Shown here: in pieces, positions 1 through 7,047 of the stretch
Position numbering within the stretch: position 1 is the first letter of the stretch
Layout of the letters: each line of letters begins with the position of its first letter
DNA from: JAFRXK01 sp045603305
GTDB lineage: Bacteria; Bacillota; Clostridia; Lachnospirales; Lachnospiraceae
Length of the DNA: 14,439 nt
Reading direction: 5' to 3'
NCBI GenBank assembly: GCA_045603305.1
Contig: JAZULV010000055.1
Coordinates: forward strand, 1-14,439
The notes under the pieces: model-generated
The model's input: the letters and a program-made list of their open reading frames with translations, nothing else
Database searches by the model: none
What the model was told of the DNA's origin: nothing
Position numbers and translations under genes: made by a program

Positions 1-317
1 CATTAGGAGTGTTTTCAGGAATTATATTGACTATACTTTCAATGAATTTAGGAATAAAAAGTATTGGTGTATTCATCATGATATGTTTTCCGCATATCTT
101 TATATATTTATTATCTGCATTTATTGTGATTCGTATAAAGTTTAGCGGATATTATATTGCAGGATTAAATGATTCGTACAAAAGCAGTTTTTTTATTAAT
201 AATATTAATAAGAGAAAAGGTTATTTGTTAACTATAATTATATTAATAATTGGTATTTTGTTTGAAACGCTTAATGCCCTATATATTCTTCCTAAAGTGT
301 TTTCTACAGTTGTGTAA
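1..317 (+). CDS. SpoIIM-like membrane protein, C-terminal part (cut by left edge)
   Basis: The reading frame is open from the first complete codon at position 3 to the TAA at 315-317, so the gene begins outside the window and only about 104 C-terminal codons are seen. The visible part has three hydrophobic segments. The first begins with GVFSGIILTI. The second contains FPHIFIYLLSAFIVI, close to the 'pHgi/phfl-l-pa' pattern of the SpoIIM/DUF95 family. The third is near the C-terminus (LLTIIILIIGILFETLNALY). In endospore formers SpoIIM works with SpoIID and SpoIIP in engulfment, but this family also has non-sporulation members. The assignment rests on pattern resemblance of a fragment, so the exact role is uncertain. 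It converges with the DAHP synthase gene and shares its terminator. Confidence 0.55.
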   Translation, partial: LGVFSGIILTILSMNLGIKSIGVFIMICFPHIFIYLLSAFIVIRIKFSGYYIAGLNDSYKSSFFINNINKRKGYLLTIIILIIGILFETLNALYILPKVFSTVV

Positions 318-331
318 TTTGACAGAAAAGA

Positions 332-372
332 AACCGGTATTACTGCAAAATGCAATAGTACCGGTTATTTTT
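332..372. terminator. Bidirectional intrinsic terminator between convergent genes
   Basis: AACCGGTA at 332-339 pairs perfectly with TACCGGTT at 359-366. The stem continues inward through TACTGCA / TGCAATA-type pairing with one mismatch, closing on an AAA loop at 348-350. A run of five T follows on the plus strand (368-372). On the minus strand the A-rich stretch at 326-333 gives a U-rich tail. It therefore fits termination of both the SpoIIM-like gene and the DAHP synthase gene. Confidence 0.85.
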
Positions 373-390
373 ATGCGTATAAGTCTTTGC

Positions 391-1419
391 TTATAAAAGT
401 TCAGCCATATCAAGTAATAACTTCTCAGATTCGGCCCAGCCAAGACATGGGTCTGTAATTGACTTGCCATAAATATGCTCGTGAATACCCTGACTGCCCG
501 GCTCGATGTAACTCTCAATCATAACACCCTTAACAAGGTTGTTGATTCTCTCTGAGTAACGGCGGCTGTGGAGTATTTCCTTAACAATACGAACCTGCTC
601 GGCATACTTCTTATTTGAATTTGAATGGTTAGCGTCAATAATACATGCAGGGAATTTTAAATCCATCTTGTCATACATATCACAGAGAAGAGTTAAGTCT
701 TCATAATGGTAGTTAGGAATGCACTGGCTGTGTTTATTAACAGCACCTCTTAAAATGGTATGTGCATAAGGATTACCGTCAGTCTGAACATCATATCCTC
801 TGTAAATAAAGTTGTGAGGATGCTGTGCTGCATAAACTGAGTTAAGCATAACAGTTAAGTCACCACTGGTAGGATTCTTCATACCTACTGCAACGTCCAT
901 ACCACTTACAGTAAGTCTGTGGTGCTGGTCCTCAACTGAACGGGCACCTACCGCAACGTATGATAATAAATCATCTAAATATCTAAAGTTTTCAGGGTAG
1001 AGCATCTCATCAGCTGCTGACATACCGGTCTCCTCGATAGCACGCATATGTAACTTACGAATCGCAATGATACCATCGTGAAGGTTAGGAGTCTTTTCCG
1101 GATCCGGCTGATGGAGGAGTCCCTTATAGCCTTCGCCGGTAGTTCTCGGCTTATTTGTATAAATACGTGGTACGATAAATAACTTGTCTGCAACCTTATC
1201 CTGAACCTTGGCAAGGCGGTTAATGTAGTCACATACAGAGTCTTCATTATCTGCTGAACATGGCCCGATAAGAACTAAAAATCTCTTGTCTTCTCCGGAA
1301 ATAATATTCTTAATAATATTATCTCTTTCGATTTTGATTTTGCTTAATTCCTCTGAGAGAGGGTACTCACTTTTGATTTCTGCCGGAGTAGGCAGCTTGC
1401 TTACAAAATTGAAACTCAT
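391..1419 (-). CDS. 3-deoxy-7-phosphoheptulonate (DAHP) synthase, type I (AroG/AroF/AroH-like)
   Basis: This enzyme condenses phosphoenolpyruvate and erythrose-4-phosphate to DAHP, the first committed step of the shikimate (aromatic amino acid) pathway in the cytosol. At 342 aa it has the usual length of the AroG/F/H family. Visible motifs are IGPCSAD with the metal-ligand Cys54, the PEP-site RTTGEGYKGL at 92-101, GARSVEDQHHR at 158-168, DANHSNSNKK with His265, GVMIES with Glu302, and YGKSITDPCLGW with Asp323. Cys, His, Glu and Asp are the four metal ligands of the family, so the active site looks intact. The start is set by a GGAAGGA ribosome site about 11 bases upstream. No separate regulatory domain is present; feedback control cannot be predicted from sequence alone. 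It lies 69 bp behind the export-family gene on the same strand and may be cotranscribed with it. Confidence 0.95.
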   Translation of the reverse strand: MSFNFVSKLPTPAEIKSEYPLSEELSKIKIERDNIIKNIISGEDKRFLVLIGPCSADNEDSVCDYINRLAKVQDKVADKLFIVPRIYTNKPRTTGEGYKGLLHQPDPEKTPNLHDGIIAIRKLHMRAIEETGMSAADEMLYPENFRYLDDLLSYVAVGARSVEDQHHRLTVSGMDVAVGMKNPTSGDLTVMLNSVYAAQHPHNFIYRGYDVQTDGNPYAHTILRGAVNKHSQCIPNYHYEDLTLLCDMYDKMDLKFPACIIDANHSNSNKKYAEQVRIVKEILHSRRYSERINNLVKGVMIESYIEPGSQGIHEHIYGKSITDPCLGWAESEKLLLDMAELL

Positions 1420-1488
1420 TCTGAATAACTTCCTTCCGTAATATATATTTTAGTAAATTATGAAGCAGTAAAATTACAACACATATAC

Positions 1489-1998
1489 TTATGAAAAATA
1501 GTTGATAATTCCACCTAATACACCGTAAGAAATAAGGCACATGATAACAGTTGCTATTACAATACCTAAGAGAATAGCAAGTGAAGATTTCTTGAGGTCA
1601 ACATCAAGAAGTGATGCAATTAAAGCACCGGTCCATGCACCTGTACCTGGAAGCGGTATACCAACGAAAAGTGTAAGTCCCCAGAACTCCATCTTTTTGA
1701 TACTGTCGCTCTTGTTCATGGCACGGTTTTCAAGCTTTTCGATAAATGTACCAATGTACTTTACAGGTCTTAACCATGAAAAAATCTTCTTGATAAATAA
1801 TAAGATAAAAGGAATAGGGATGATATTACCTGTTACACAGGCGATTATAGCCTGCCACATAGGTATATCGAGCATTCTTGCAACTAAAATTCCACCTCTT
1901 AATTCAAGTATAGGAATCATTGAAATAAAAAATACTACAAACTCTGATGACATATAATTGCCGAGGGTATTGGCGAACCATTCTGCTATAAAATCCAT
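1489..1998 (-). CDS. Small multidrug-export family integral membrane protein (COG2426-like)
   Basis: A 169-aa, very hydrophobic protein with about four membrane segments. Two motifs identify the family: PILELRGG at residues 29-36 and GIPLPGTGAWTGA at 113-125. Both are hallmarks of the proteins annotated 'small multi-drug export protein' (Sm_multidrug_ex). A charged stretch around residues 70-105 probably forms a cytoplasmic loop. The family name is historical; the transported substrate is unknown for most members, and I would not infer drug resistance. The gene sits directly below a perfect-consensus promoter and heads the minus-strand pair with DAHP synthase. The ribosome site is weak (AAGAGA just before the ATG), and a short palindrome lies immediately upstream. 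Confidence 0.88.
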   Translation of the reverse strand: MDFIAEWFANTLGNYMSSEFVVFFISMIPILELRGGILVARMLDIPMWQAIIACVTGNIIPIPFILLFIKKIFSWLRPVKYIGTFIEKLENRAMNKSDSIKKMEFWGLTLFVGIPLPGTGAWTGALIASLLDVDLKKSSLAILLGIVIATVIMCLISYGVLGGIINYFS

Positions 1999-2007
1999 AA
2001 TCTCTTT

Positions 2008-2022
2008 GTATGTCAGACATAC
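2008..2022. promoter_or_regulatory. Perfect 7-bp inverted repeat (possible operator)
   Basis: GTATGTC-A-GACATAC is an exact 7-bp inverted repeat with a one-base centre. It lies 10-24 bases upstream of the export-family start codon, downstream of the promoter, in the 5' untranslated region. The position and symmetry suit a repressor operator; the small 1-base centre makes an RNA hairpin unlikely. No regulator gene is adjacent, so the function is inferred. Confidence 0.4.
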
Positions 2023-2056
2023 TTTCCTTTCTCAAATATTAAAATCTTATTTTGTC

Positions 2057-2085
2057 ATTATAAATACGAAAAAGAGTGATGTCAA
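2057..2085 (-). promoter_or_regulatory. Sigma-A promoter, perfect consensus
   Basis: Read on the minus strand, TTGACA (2085-2080) and TATAAT (2062-2057) are both perfect consensus boxes with exactly 17 bases between them. Transcription should start near 2050, giving a leader of about 50 nt to the export-family gene at 1998 and probably continuing into DAHP synthase. Confidence 0.88.
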
Positions 2086-2187
2086 GAAAAAAGGGGTGAT
2101 ATTGAGGCATGTTTGTAATAGAATACATTCATATTTTTCAGAGTTTTATACTACAATATATTAAATGTAAAATGGTCGGAGCTTTGC

Positions 2188-3516
2188 GTGTTTAGTAAAT
2201 TATTTAGAAACAAATTAGTCACAGTAATAAGCTTTTTATTAATTCTGGTTTTGTTATTACATAGCAGTCTGGTATGTCTTGCGGATATGCCTGATGAGTC
2301 TGATTTAGACAGCCTGCCGGTATCGGCAATAGCGGGTGAAAACTCCAGTGAAGAATCTACAGAGAATGTTACGCAGAGTACTCAGGAAGAGAACGCACCC
2401 GCAAATAATAACACCAGCCAGAATTTCGGACTTACTGCAAAAGGTGCAGTACTTATGGAAGCTTCAACGGGAACTGTATTATACGAGCTTGGTGCAGAAG
2501 AGAAGCTTTCACCAGCCAGTATAACAAAAATTATGACATTAATACTTATATTTGATGCAATATCAAATGGGAAGATTTCAATGCAGGATGAGGTTGTCAC
2601 CAGTGCTCATGCAAAATCAATGGGAGGTTCCCAGGTGTTTTTAGAGGAAGGTGAAGTGCAGAATGTTGAAACACTGATTAAGTGTATTGTAATCGCTTCA
2701 GGTAATGATGCGTCAGTGGCAATGGCAGAGTACATAGCGGGGACAGAGAGTGAGTTTGTAAATATGATGAACGAGAGAGCGAAGGGGCTTGGCATGAGCC
2801 AGACTCATTTCGTGGACTGTTGCGGACTTACAGAAGACCCGGCACATCTTACAAGTGCAAAAGATGTGGCAATAATGAGCCGTGAGCTTATCACAAAGTA
2901 TCCCCAGATAAAGGACTACAGTACAATCTGGATGGAGAATATTACCCATGTAACAAATAAAGGAAGCTCGGAGTTCGGACTTTCCAATACAAATAAATTG
3001 TTGAAGATGGCGACTAACTTTACTACTACCGGTTTAAAGACCGGATCGACCAGTATAGCAAAATACTGCGTATCTGCAACTGCTGTTAAAGACGGAATTG
3101 AAATGATCGCGGTAATACTGGGGGCTGCCGACTACAAAGTAAGATTCAGCGAGGCCGAAAAGCTTCTGAATTTTGGCTTTTCAAAGTGCCAGGTGTATAA
3201 GGACAGTGATGAAGGAAGAGAACCACTTCCACAGCTAGCAGTGGAAAACGGTAAAAAAGAATTTGTATCTTTAGTATATGACGGTGACTTTAGTTATGTT
3301 GATATCAATGGCTCAGATTTAAGTCAGGTCGTAAAAAGAATTGAACTTGAAGAGCGTGTAAAAGCTCCGGTAGAGCAAGGGCAGATTGTAGGACATATAA
3401 TTTACGAGCTTAATGGCGGTGAGATAGGAAGAGTGAGTATATCGGCCACAGAAGCAGTTGAGGAGGCTGATTTTATGGATTGTGTTATGAAGATATTTGA
3501 TGTGTGGAGGTTGTAA
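2188..3516 (+). CDS. Serine-type D-Ala-D-Ala carboxypeptidase (peptidase S11, DacA/DacF-like PBP)
   Basis: A low-molecular-weight penicillin-binding protein that trims the terminal D-Ala from peptidoglycan stem peptides outside the membrane. All three catalytic motifs are present: SITK at residues 111-114 (nucleophile Ser111), SGN at 171-173 and KTG at 284-286. A signal peptide covers about residues 1-32, with a likely cut after LVCLA. Residues about 35-80 form a Ser/Thr/Glu/Asn-rich linker before the catalytic domain, and a C-terminal beta domain follows to residue about 425. The end (FMDCVMKIFDVWRL) could act as an amphipathic membrane anchor, as in other S11 PBPs. The start is a GTG with CGGAG 7 bases upstream; an earlier ATG at 2172 is out of frame. 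I see no convincing consensus promoter in front. A dac gene near scpAB recalls the Bacillus arrangement, where dacB follows scpAB. Confidence 0.95.
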   Translation: MFSKLFRNKLVTVISFLLILVLLLHSSLVCLADMPDESDLDSLPVSAIAGENSSEESTENVTQSTQEENAPANNNTSQNFGLTAKGAVLMEASTGTVLYELGAEEKLSPASITKIMTLILIFDAISNGKISMQDEVVTSAHAKSMGGSQVFLEEGEVQNVETLIKCIVIASGNDASVAMAEYIAGTESEFVNMMNERAKGLGMSQTHFVDCCGLTEDPAHLTSAKDVAIMSRELITKYPQIKDYSTIWMENITHVTNKGSSEFGLSNTNKLLKMATNFTTTGLKTGSTSIAKYCVSATAVKDGIEMIAVILGAADYKVRFSEAEKLLNFGFSKCQVYKDSDEGREPLPQLAVENGKKEFVSLVYDGDFSYVDINGSDLSQVVKRIELEERVKAPVEQGQIVGHIIYELNGGEIGRVSISATEAVEEADFMDCVMKIFDVWRL

Positions 3517-3530
3517 TGTATAAATAGATT

Positions 3531-3641
3531 AGCGGTGTGAGTATTTTTGTAGGTATGGTAAATGATTTGTGATAAGAGTATTTGTGAATCAATAACCATT
3601 TTATGTGATGCAGAAGATAACCCTAAAATATTCACACTGCT
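3531..3641. repeat. Nested inverted-repeat element in the dac-metallophosphoesterase gap
   Basis: The outer arms at 3531-3547 (AGCGGTGTGAGTATTTT) and 3625-3641 (AAAATATTCACACTGCT) pair over 17 positions with only two G-U wobbles. Inside, 3556-3571 pairs with 3583-3598 over 14 of 16 positions (several G-U), leaving an 11-nt loop. A 26-nt stretch, 3599-3624, stays unpaired. T/A-rich sequence follows the right arm (TTTATTTTAAAT). It may be the transcription end of the carboxypeptidase gene, a structured RNA, or a miniature inverted-repeat element. No clear target-site duplication flanks it. Confidence 0.5.
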
Positions 3642-3688
3642 TTATTTTAAATAAAAAAGTATATTTCTCAAATCTTTATATTTGCCTT

Positions 3689-3717
3689 TTGACGAATGGC
3701 GTGATATACTCTTTAAT
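3689..3717 (+). promoter_or_regulatory. Probable sigma-A promoter for the metallophosphoesterase gene
   Basis: TTGACG (3689-3694), a 17-base spacer and TTTAAT (3712-3717). An overlapping alternative is TTGCCT (3682-3687) with TATACT (3704-3709), spacing 16. Either would start transcription 20-30 bases before the gene at 3745 and could also serve scpAB. Confidence 0.6.
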
Positions 3718-3744
3718 GGTATTTTGTGACGAGAAGGCTGGTAT

Positions 3745-4620
3745 ATGATGATATATTTTATAATTGTTCTATTAATTATTCTTGTGTTCTTTCTGATTCT
3801 TTCTTTTTATGAGCGCAAACACTTTGTTATAAGGGAATATGTTATAGAGAATGAGAAGATTCCGTCAGACTTTGATGGGTTTACTTTTGTTGCGATGACA
3901 GACTTACATAATAATGAGTTTGGTAAGCAGAATGAGACTTTGATACAGGCTGTTGATAATATAAAGCCGGATGCTATTTTAGTCGGTGGGGACATGCTGG
4001 TGTCAAAGGGCGTAAAAAGTGTAGATGTTCCTGTACATCTTATGAATGTCCTTGGTAATAAGTATAAGGTATATTACTGTTATGGCAATCATGAAGCAAG
4101 ACTTTTCTGGAAGAGGGAAACTTACGGTGATTTAGGTGACAGGTATTACGAAGCTTTGAATAATGCCGGTGTGTGTGTGCTTAACGATAAGAGCATTTCG
4201 TTCCGCTGTAATGATGGTGCGGTGACGATTTCAGGACTTGATACTGAGAAGAGATTTTATAATAAATTGTCTGATGTCAGAATGGATACAGAGGTTCTTG
4301 AAAATAAGCTTGGAAGTGCTGATAAGAATTCCTTTAATATATTAATGGCTCATTCTCCGGTTTCTTTTGAAGCTTATGCAAACTGGGGTGCCAATCTGGT
4401 ATTGAGCGGACATTTTCATGGCGGTACAATAGTTGCTCCATTTTTGGGAGGACTTATGTCACCGGATCTGGTGCTGTTCCCAAAGTATTACCGCGGAAGA
4501 TTTGATGAGTATGGAAGCACGATGATAGTAAGCGGCGGTTTAGGAACTCATTCTGTGAATATTCGTATAAATAACAGACCGGAGCTTATTGTTATTAAGC
4601 TTAAGAGAAAAGAATCTTAG
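3745..4620 (+). CDS. Membrane-anchored calcineurin-like metallophosphoesterase (YkuE/YaeI type)
   Basis: A 291-aa protein with one N-terminal membrane segment (about residues 2-20) followed by a metallophosphoesterase domain. The dimetal motifs are all visible: TDLHNNEFG with Asp53 and His55, GGDM with Asp83, GNHE with Asn115-His116, AHSP with His203, and GHFHGG with His223 and His225. The C-terminal block LFPKYYRGRFDEYGSTMIVSGGLG is typical of the YkuE-like branch. Family members hydrolyse phosphoesters; the natural substrate is unknown here. The start follows GAGAAGG by 7 bases; a second in-frame ATG is the next codon. scpA begins 47 bp downstream with no terminator between them, so cotranscription is likely. 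Confidence 0.9.
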   Translation: MMIYFIIVLLIILVFFLILSFYERKHFVIREYVIENEKIPSDFDGFTFVAMTDLHNNEFGKQNETLIQAVDNIKPDAILVGGDMLVSKGVKSVDVPVHLMNVLGNKYKVYYCYGNHEARLFWKRETYGDLGDRYYEALNNAGVCVLNDKSISFRCNDGAVTISGLDTEKRFYNKLSDVRMDTEVLENKLGSADKNSFNILMAHSPVSFEAYANWGANLVLSGHFHGGTIVAPFLGGLMSPDLVLFPKYYRGRFDEYGSTMIVSGGLGTHSVNIRINNRPELIVIKLKRKES

Positions 4621-4667
4621 AGTTATGTTTAGAGATATGTTACTGCTAAAAGTTACAGGAGGAAGTT

Positions 4668-5471
4668 ATGGCTTTATCAGTTAAACTGGAAGTGTTCGAG
4701 GGCCCTCTCGATTTACTTCTGCATTTGATTGAGAAAAATAAAATTGATATATATGATATTCCGATAGCTGATATTGCTGACCAGTATCTGGAGTACGTTT
4801 CTGCTATGGATACCCAGGACTTAGATGTGGTAAGTGATTTCCTTGTTATGGCGGCGACTCTCTTAGATATTAAGACTAAGCTATTGTTGCCTGCTGAGGT
4901 CAATGAAGACGGAGAAGAGGAAGACCCTAGACAGGAGCTTGTGGAAAGACTTCTTGAGTACAAGATGTACAAGTATATTTCCGGCGAGCTAAGAGAGCAG
5001 GAGGAAAATGCTGGCTTTGTGCTTTATAAAGAGCCTACAGTGCCTGATGAGGTGTCAAAGTATGTGCCTCCTGTGGACCTTGATGAGCTTTTAAGTGATG
5101 TAGATGTGTACAAGCTTACCCGGCTTTTTCAGATGGTTATGAAGAAGCAGAAGGATAAGATTGACCCTATAAGAAGTAATTTCAGAACGGTTCAGAGAGA
5201 GACCTTTAAGGTATCTGATAAAATCGTAAATATAATAAGCTTCGCATCAAGGAAGAAGAACTTTAGTTTTGTGGAGCTTTTGGAAGCTCAGGCATCCAAG
5301 GTTGAGATTATTGTTACATTCCTTGCGGTTTTAGAGCTTATGAAGATGGGTAAAATCAGCCTGAATCAGGAAGGCTTTAATGACGATATAATGATTGAGG
5401 CGAAGGATATAGACGATACTGATGGTGAAGATGTTGCTCAGGCAGTAGCAGCGGCGTTGGAGAGTGAATAA
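4668..5471 (+). CDS. scpA: Segregation and condensation protein A (kleisin subunit of SMC-ScpAB)
   Basis: The N-terminus KLEVFEGPLDLLLHLIEK is the ScpA signature; this helical region contacts the SMC neck. A glutamate-rich stretch (around residues 83-90) and a variable middle follow. The C-terminal winged-helix part, FVELLEAQASKVEIIVTFLA through MGKI, binds the SMC cap. At 267 aa the length is normal. ScpA bridges the two SMC heads and recruits ScpB, helping to compact and segregate origins. The start is the ATG after a strong GGAGGAAG site. Its TAA overlaps the scpB ATG by one base (TAATG), indicating translational coupling. Confidence 0.97.
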   Translation: MALSVKLEVFEGPLDLLLHLIEKNKIDIYDIPIADIADQYLEYVSAMDTQDLDVVSDFLVMAATLLDIKTKLLLPAEVNEDGEEEDPRQELVERLLEYKMYKYISGELREQEENAGFVLYKEPTVPDEVSKYVPPVDLDELLSDVDVYKLTRLFQMVMKKQKDKIDPIRSNFRTVQRETFKVSDKIVNIISFASRKKNFSFVELLEAQASKVEIIVTFLAVLELMKMGKISLNQEGFNDDIMIEAKDIDDTDGEDVAQAVAAALESE

Positions 5472-6079
5472 TGGATAATTTTGAAATTGAGATTGAAGTT
5501 GACAATGATATTGACAGAGAAGAAATGAAAGCAGTCTTAGAAGCGGTGCTTTTTACAATGGGTGGCTCCGTTGAGTTAAGACTTCTTGCAAAGTCAATTG
5601 AGCAGGATGAGAAGCTTACAAAAGGTTTGATTGAAGAACTGGCTGGTGAGTACAACAATAGAAAATGTGGTATGAAGATAATCCAGCTTGAAAATGCTTA
5701 TCAGATGTGTACAAGAGCTGAATATTACGAGAATCTTATTAAGGTTGCTTCCCAGCCTAAGAAGCATGTGCTTACTGATGTAGTATTAGAGACTCTTTCA
5801 ATTATTGCATACAGACAGCCGGTTACTAAGATTGAGATAGAGAAAATAAGAGGTGTTAAGTCAGACCACGCAGTAAATAAGCTGGTAGAGTACAATCTTG
5901 TAGAAGAAAGAGGCCGACTTAATGCTCCGGGAAGACCTATACTTTTTGGTACTACTGAGGAGTTTTTAAGAAGCTTTGGAATATCCTCTGTTGACGAGCT
6001 TCCGGCTCTTGAGCAGGAGATTATTGATGATTTTAAGAAAGAAGCAGAGGATGAAATTCAGCTTAAATTAGATTTATAA
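5471..6079 (+). CDS. scpB: Segregation and condensation protein B
   Basis: A 202-aa winged-helix protein that dimerises and binds ScpA in the SMC condensin-like complex. The hallmark block LETLSIIAYRQPVTKIEIE, followed by IRGV, lies at about residues 107-130, and GRLNAPGRPILFGTT then FLRSFGI at about 150-172. The N-terminus is acidic. The start overlaps the scpA stop codon, and GGAGAG about 6 bases upstream, inside scpA, can act as ribosome site. No terminator is evident after the stop; proC begins 81 bp downstream. Confidence 0.97.
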   Translation: MDNFEIEIEVDNDIDREEMKAVLEAVLFTMGGSVELRLLAKSIEQDEKLTKGLIEELAGEYNNRKCGMKIIQLENAYQMCTRAEYYENLIKVASQPKKHVLTDVVLETLSIIAYRQPVTKIEIEKIRGVKSDHAVNKLVEYNLVEERGRLNAPGRPILFGTTEEFLRSFGISSVDELPALEQEIIDDFKKEAEDEIQLKLDL

Positions 6080-6098
6080 ATGAAAAGTATGAATATTA

Positions 6099-6127
6099 TT
6101 GTAGATTGATATGATAAAAGTTTTAAT
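6099..6127 (+). promoter_or_regulatory. Weak candidate promoter for proC
   Basis: TTGTAG (6099-6104), 17-base spacer, TTTAAT (6122-6127). The -35 box matches only three consensus positions, so proC may instead be read from scpAB transcripts. Confidence 0.3.
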
Positions 6128-6160
6128 TAAAGCTTGACCTTTGTGGTGAGGAGGATTATT

Positions 6161-6958
6161 ATGTACAAAATCGGCTTTATCGGATGCGGTAACATGGCAA
6201 AGGCTATGATTGGCGGAATTATTGCTAAAAAAGCGGCACTTCCTTGTGAGATTATTGCTTCAAGAAGAAGTGAGGAAGCCCTTACTGAGATTAAAGAAGC
6301 TTTTGGAATTTATACAACCGCTTCGAATGTTGAAGTTGCAAAAGAATCAGAGATTATAGTACTTGCAGTTAAGCCTTATATGTACGAGGCAGTAATCAGC
6401 GAAATAAAGTCATATATAACTGACAGCAAGATAATTATATCTATCGCACCGGGAAAAAGTCTTGAGTGGTTTAGAACCCAGTTTGGTTTTAATCTTAAAG
6501 CAGTTCGTACCATGCCAAACACTCCTGCATTAGTAGGTGAAGGCATGACCGCTGTAGTGCCAAATGAATTTATTTCAGAAGAAGATTTAAAGAAGGTAAT
6601 GTTCTTCCTTGAAAGCTTTGGCAAGGCTGAGCTTGTAACAGAAGGTGTTATGGGTGCAGTAACTGCGGTAAGCGGAAGCTCACCGGCTTATGTATTTATG
6701 TTTATCGAGGCGATGGCAGATGCAGCAGTTGCAGAAGGTATGGCAAGAGACGCAGCATACAAGTTTGCAGCTCAGGCAGTGCTTGGAAGTGCAAAGATGG
6801 TACTTGATACAGGTAAGCATCCGGGTGAGCTTAAGGATATGGTGTGCAGTCCTGGCGGAACTACTATTCAGGCTGTCAGAGTATTAGAAGAAAAGGGTAT
6901 GAGAAGCAGTGTTATTGAGGCGATGACTGCCTGTGCAGACAAAGCAAATAACATGTAA
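6161..6958 (+). CDS. proC: Pyrroline-5-carboxylate reductase
   Basis: Catalyses NAD(P)H-dependent reduction of 1-pyrroline-5-carboxylate to L-proline, the last step of proline synthesis in the cytosol. The N-terminal Rossmann dinucleotide site is IGFIGCGNMAKAMIGG. Conserved segments include VRTMPNTPALVGEGMTAV near residue 118, SGSSPAY at 171-177, and the family signature ending in SPGGTT around residue 230. The start chosen is the ATG preceded by AGGAGG at 6149-6154 (spacing 6), which gives 265 aa beginning MYKIGFIGCG. The frame extends upstream to a TTG at 6134, but that would put the strong ribosome site inside the gene. It lies between scpB and an aspartate aminotransferase-like gene, all on the plus strand. 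Confidence 0.96.
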   Translation: MYKIGFIGCGNMAKAMIGGIIAKKAALPCEIIASRRSEEALTEIKEAFGIYTTASNVEVAKESEIIVLAVKPYMYEAVISEIKSYITDSKIIISIAPGKSLEWFRTQFGFNLKAVRTMPNTPALVGEGMTAVVPNEFISEEDLKKVMFFLESFGKAELVTEGVMGAVTAVSGSSPAYVFMFIEAMADAAVAEGMARDAAYKFAAQAVLGSAKMVLDTGKHPGELKDMVCSPGGTTIQAVRVLEEKGMRSSVIEAMTACADKANNM

Positions 6959-7047
6959 TTTGATAGTTTCAGAACCCCGGTGTCTGCATTTTATGTTACA
7001 ACGGGACATCTGATTTGATAAATAAATTTACGCATGGAGGTATGAAT

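Noticed and set aside
1541..1957. 138-codon plus-strand open frame
   Set aside because: Lies antisense to the clearly coding export-family gene, whose PILELRGG and GIPLPGTG motifs are on the minus strand; no ribosome site and no protein-like pattern.
1958..2164. 68-codon plus-strand open frame
   Set aside because: Covers the start of the minus-strand gene and its perfect promoter; composition and context are noncoding.
6134..6160. Upstream TTG extension of proC
   Set aside because: It would place the AGGAGG ribosome site inside the gene; the ATG at 6161 has ideal spacing and gives the family's normal N-terminus.
6977..7012. Possible terminator hairpin after proC (GGTGTC/GACATC)
   Set aside because: Only six base pairs including a G-U, a 20-nt loop and no T-run.
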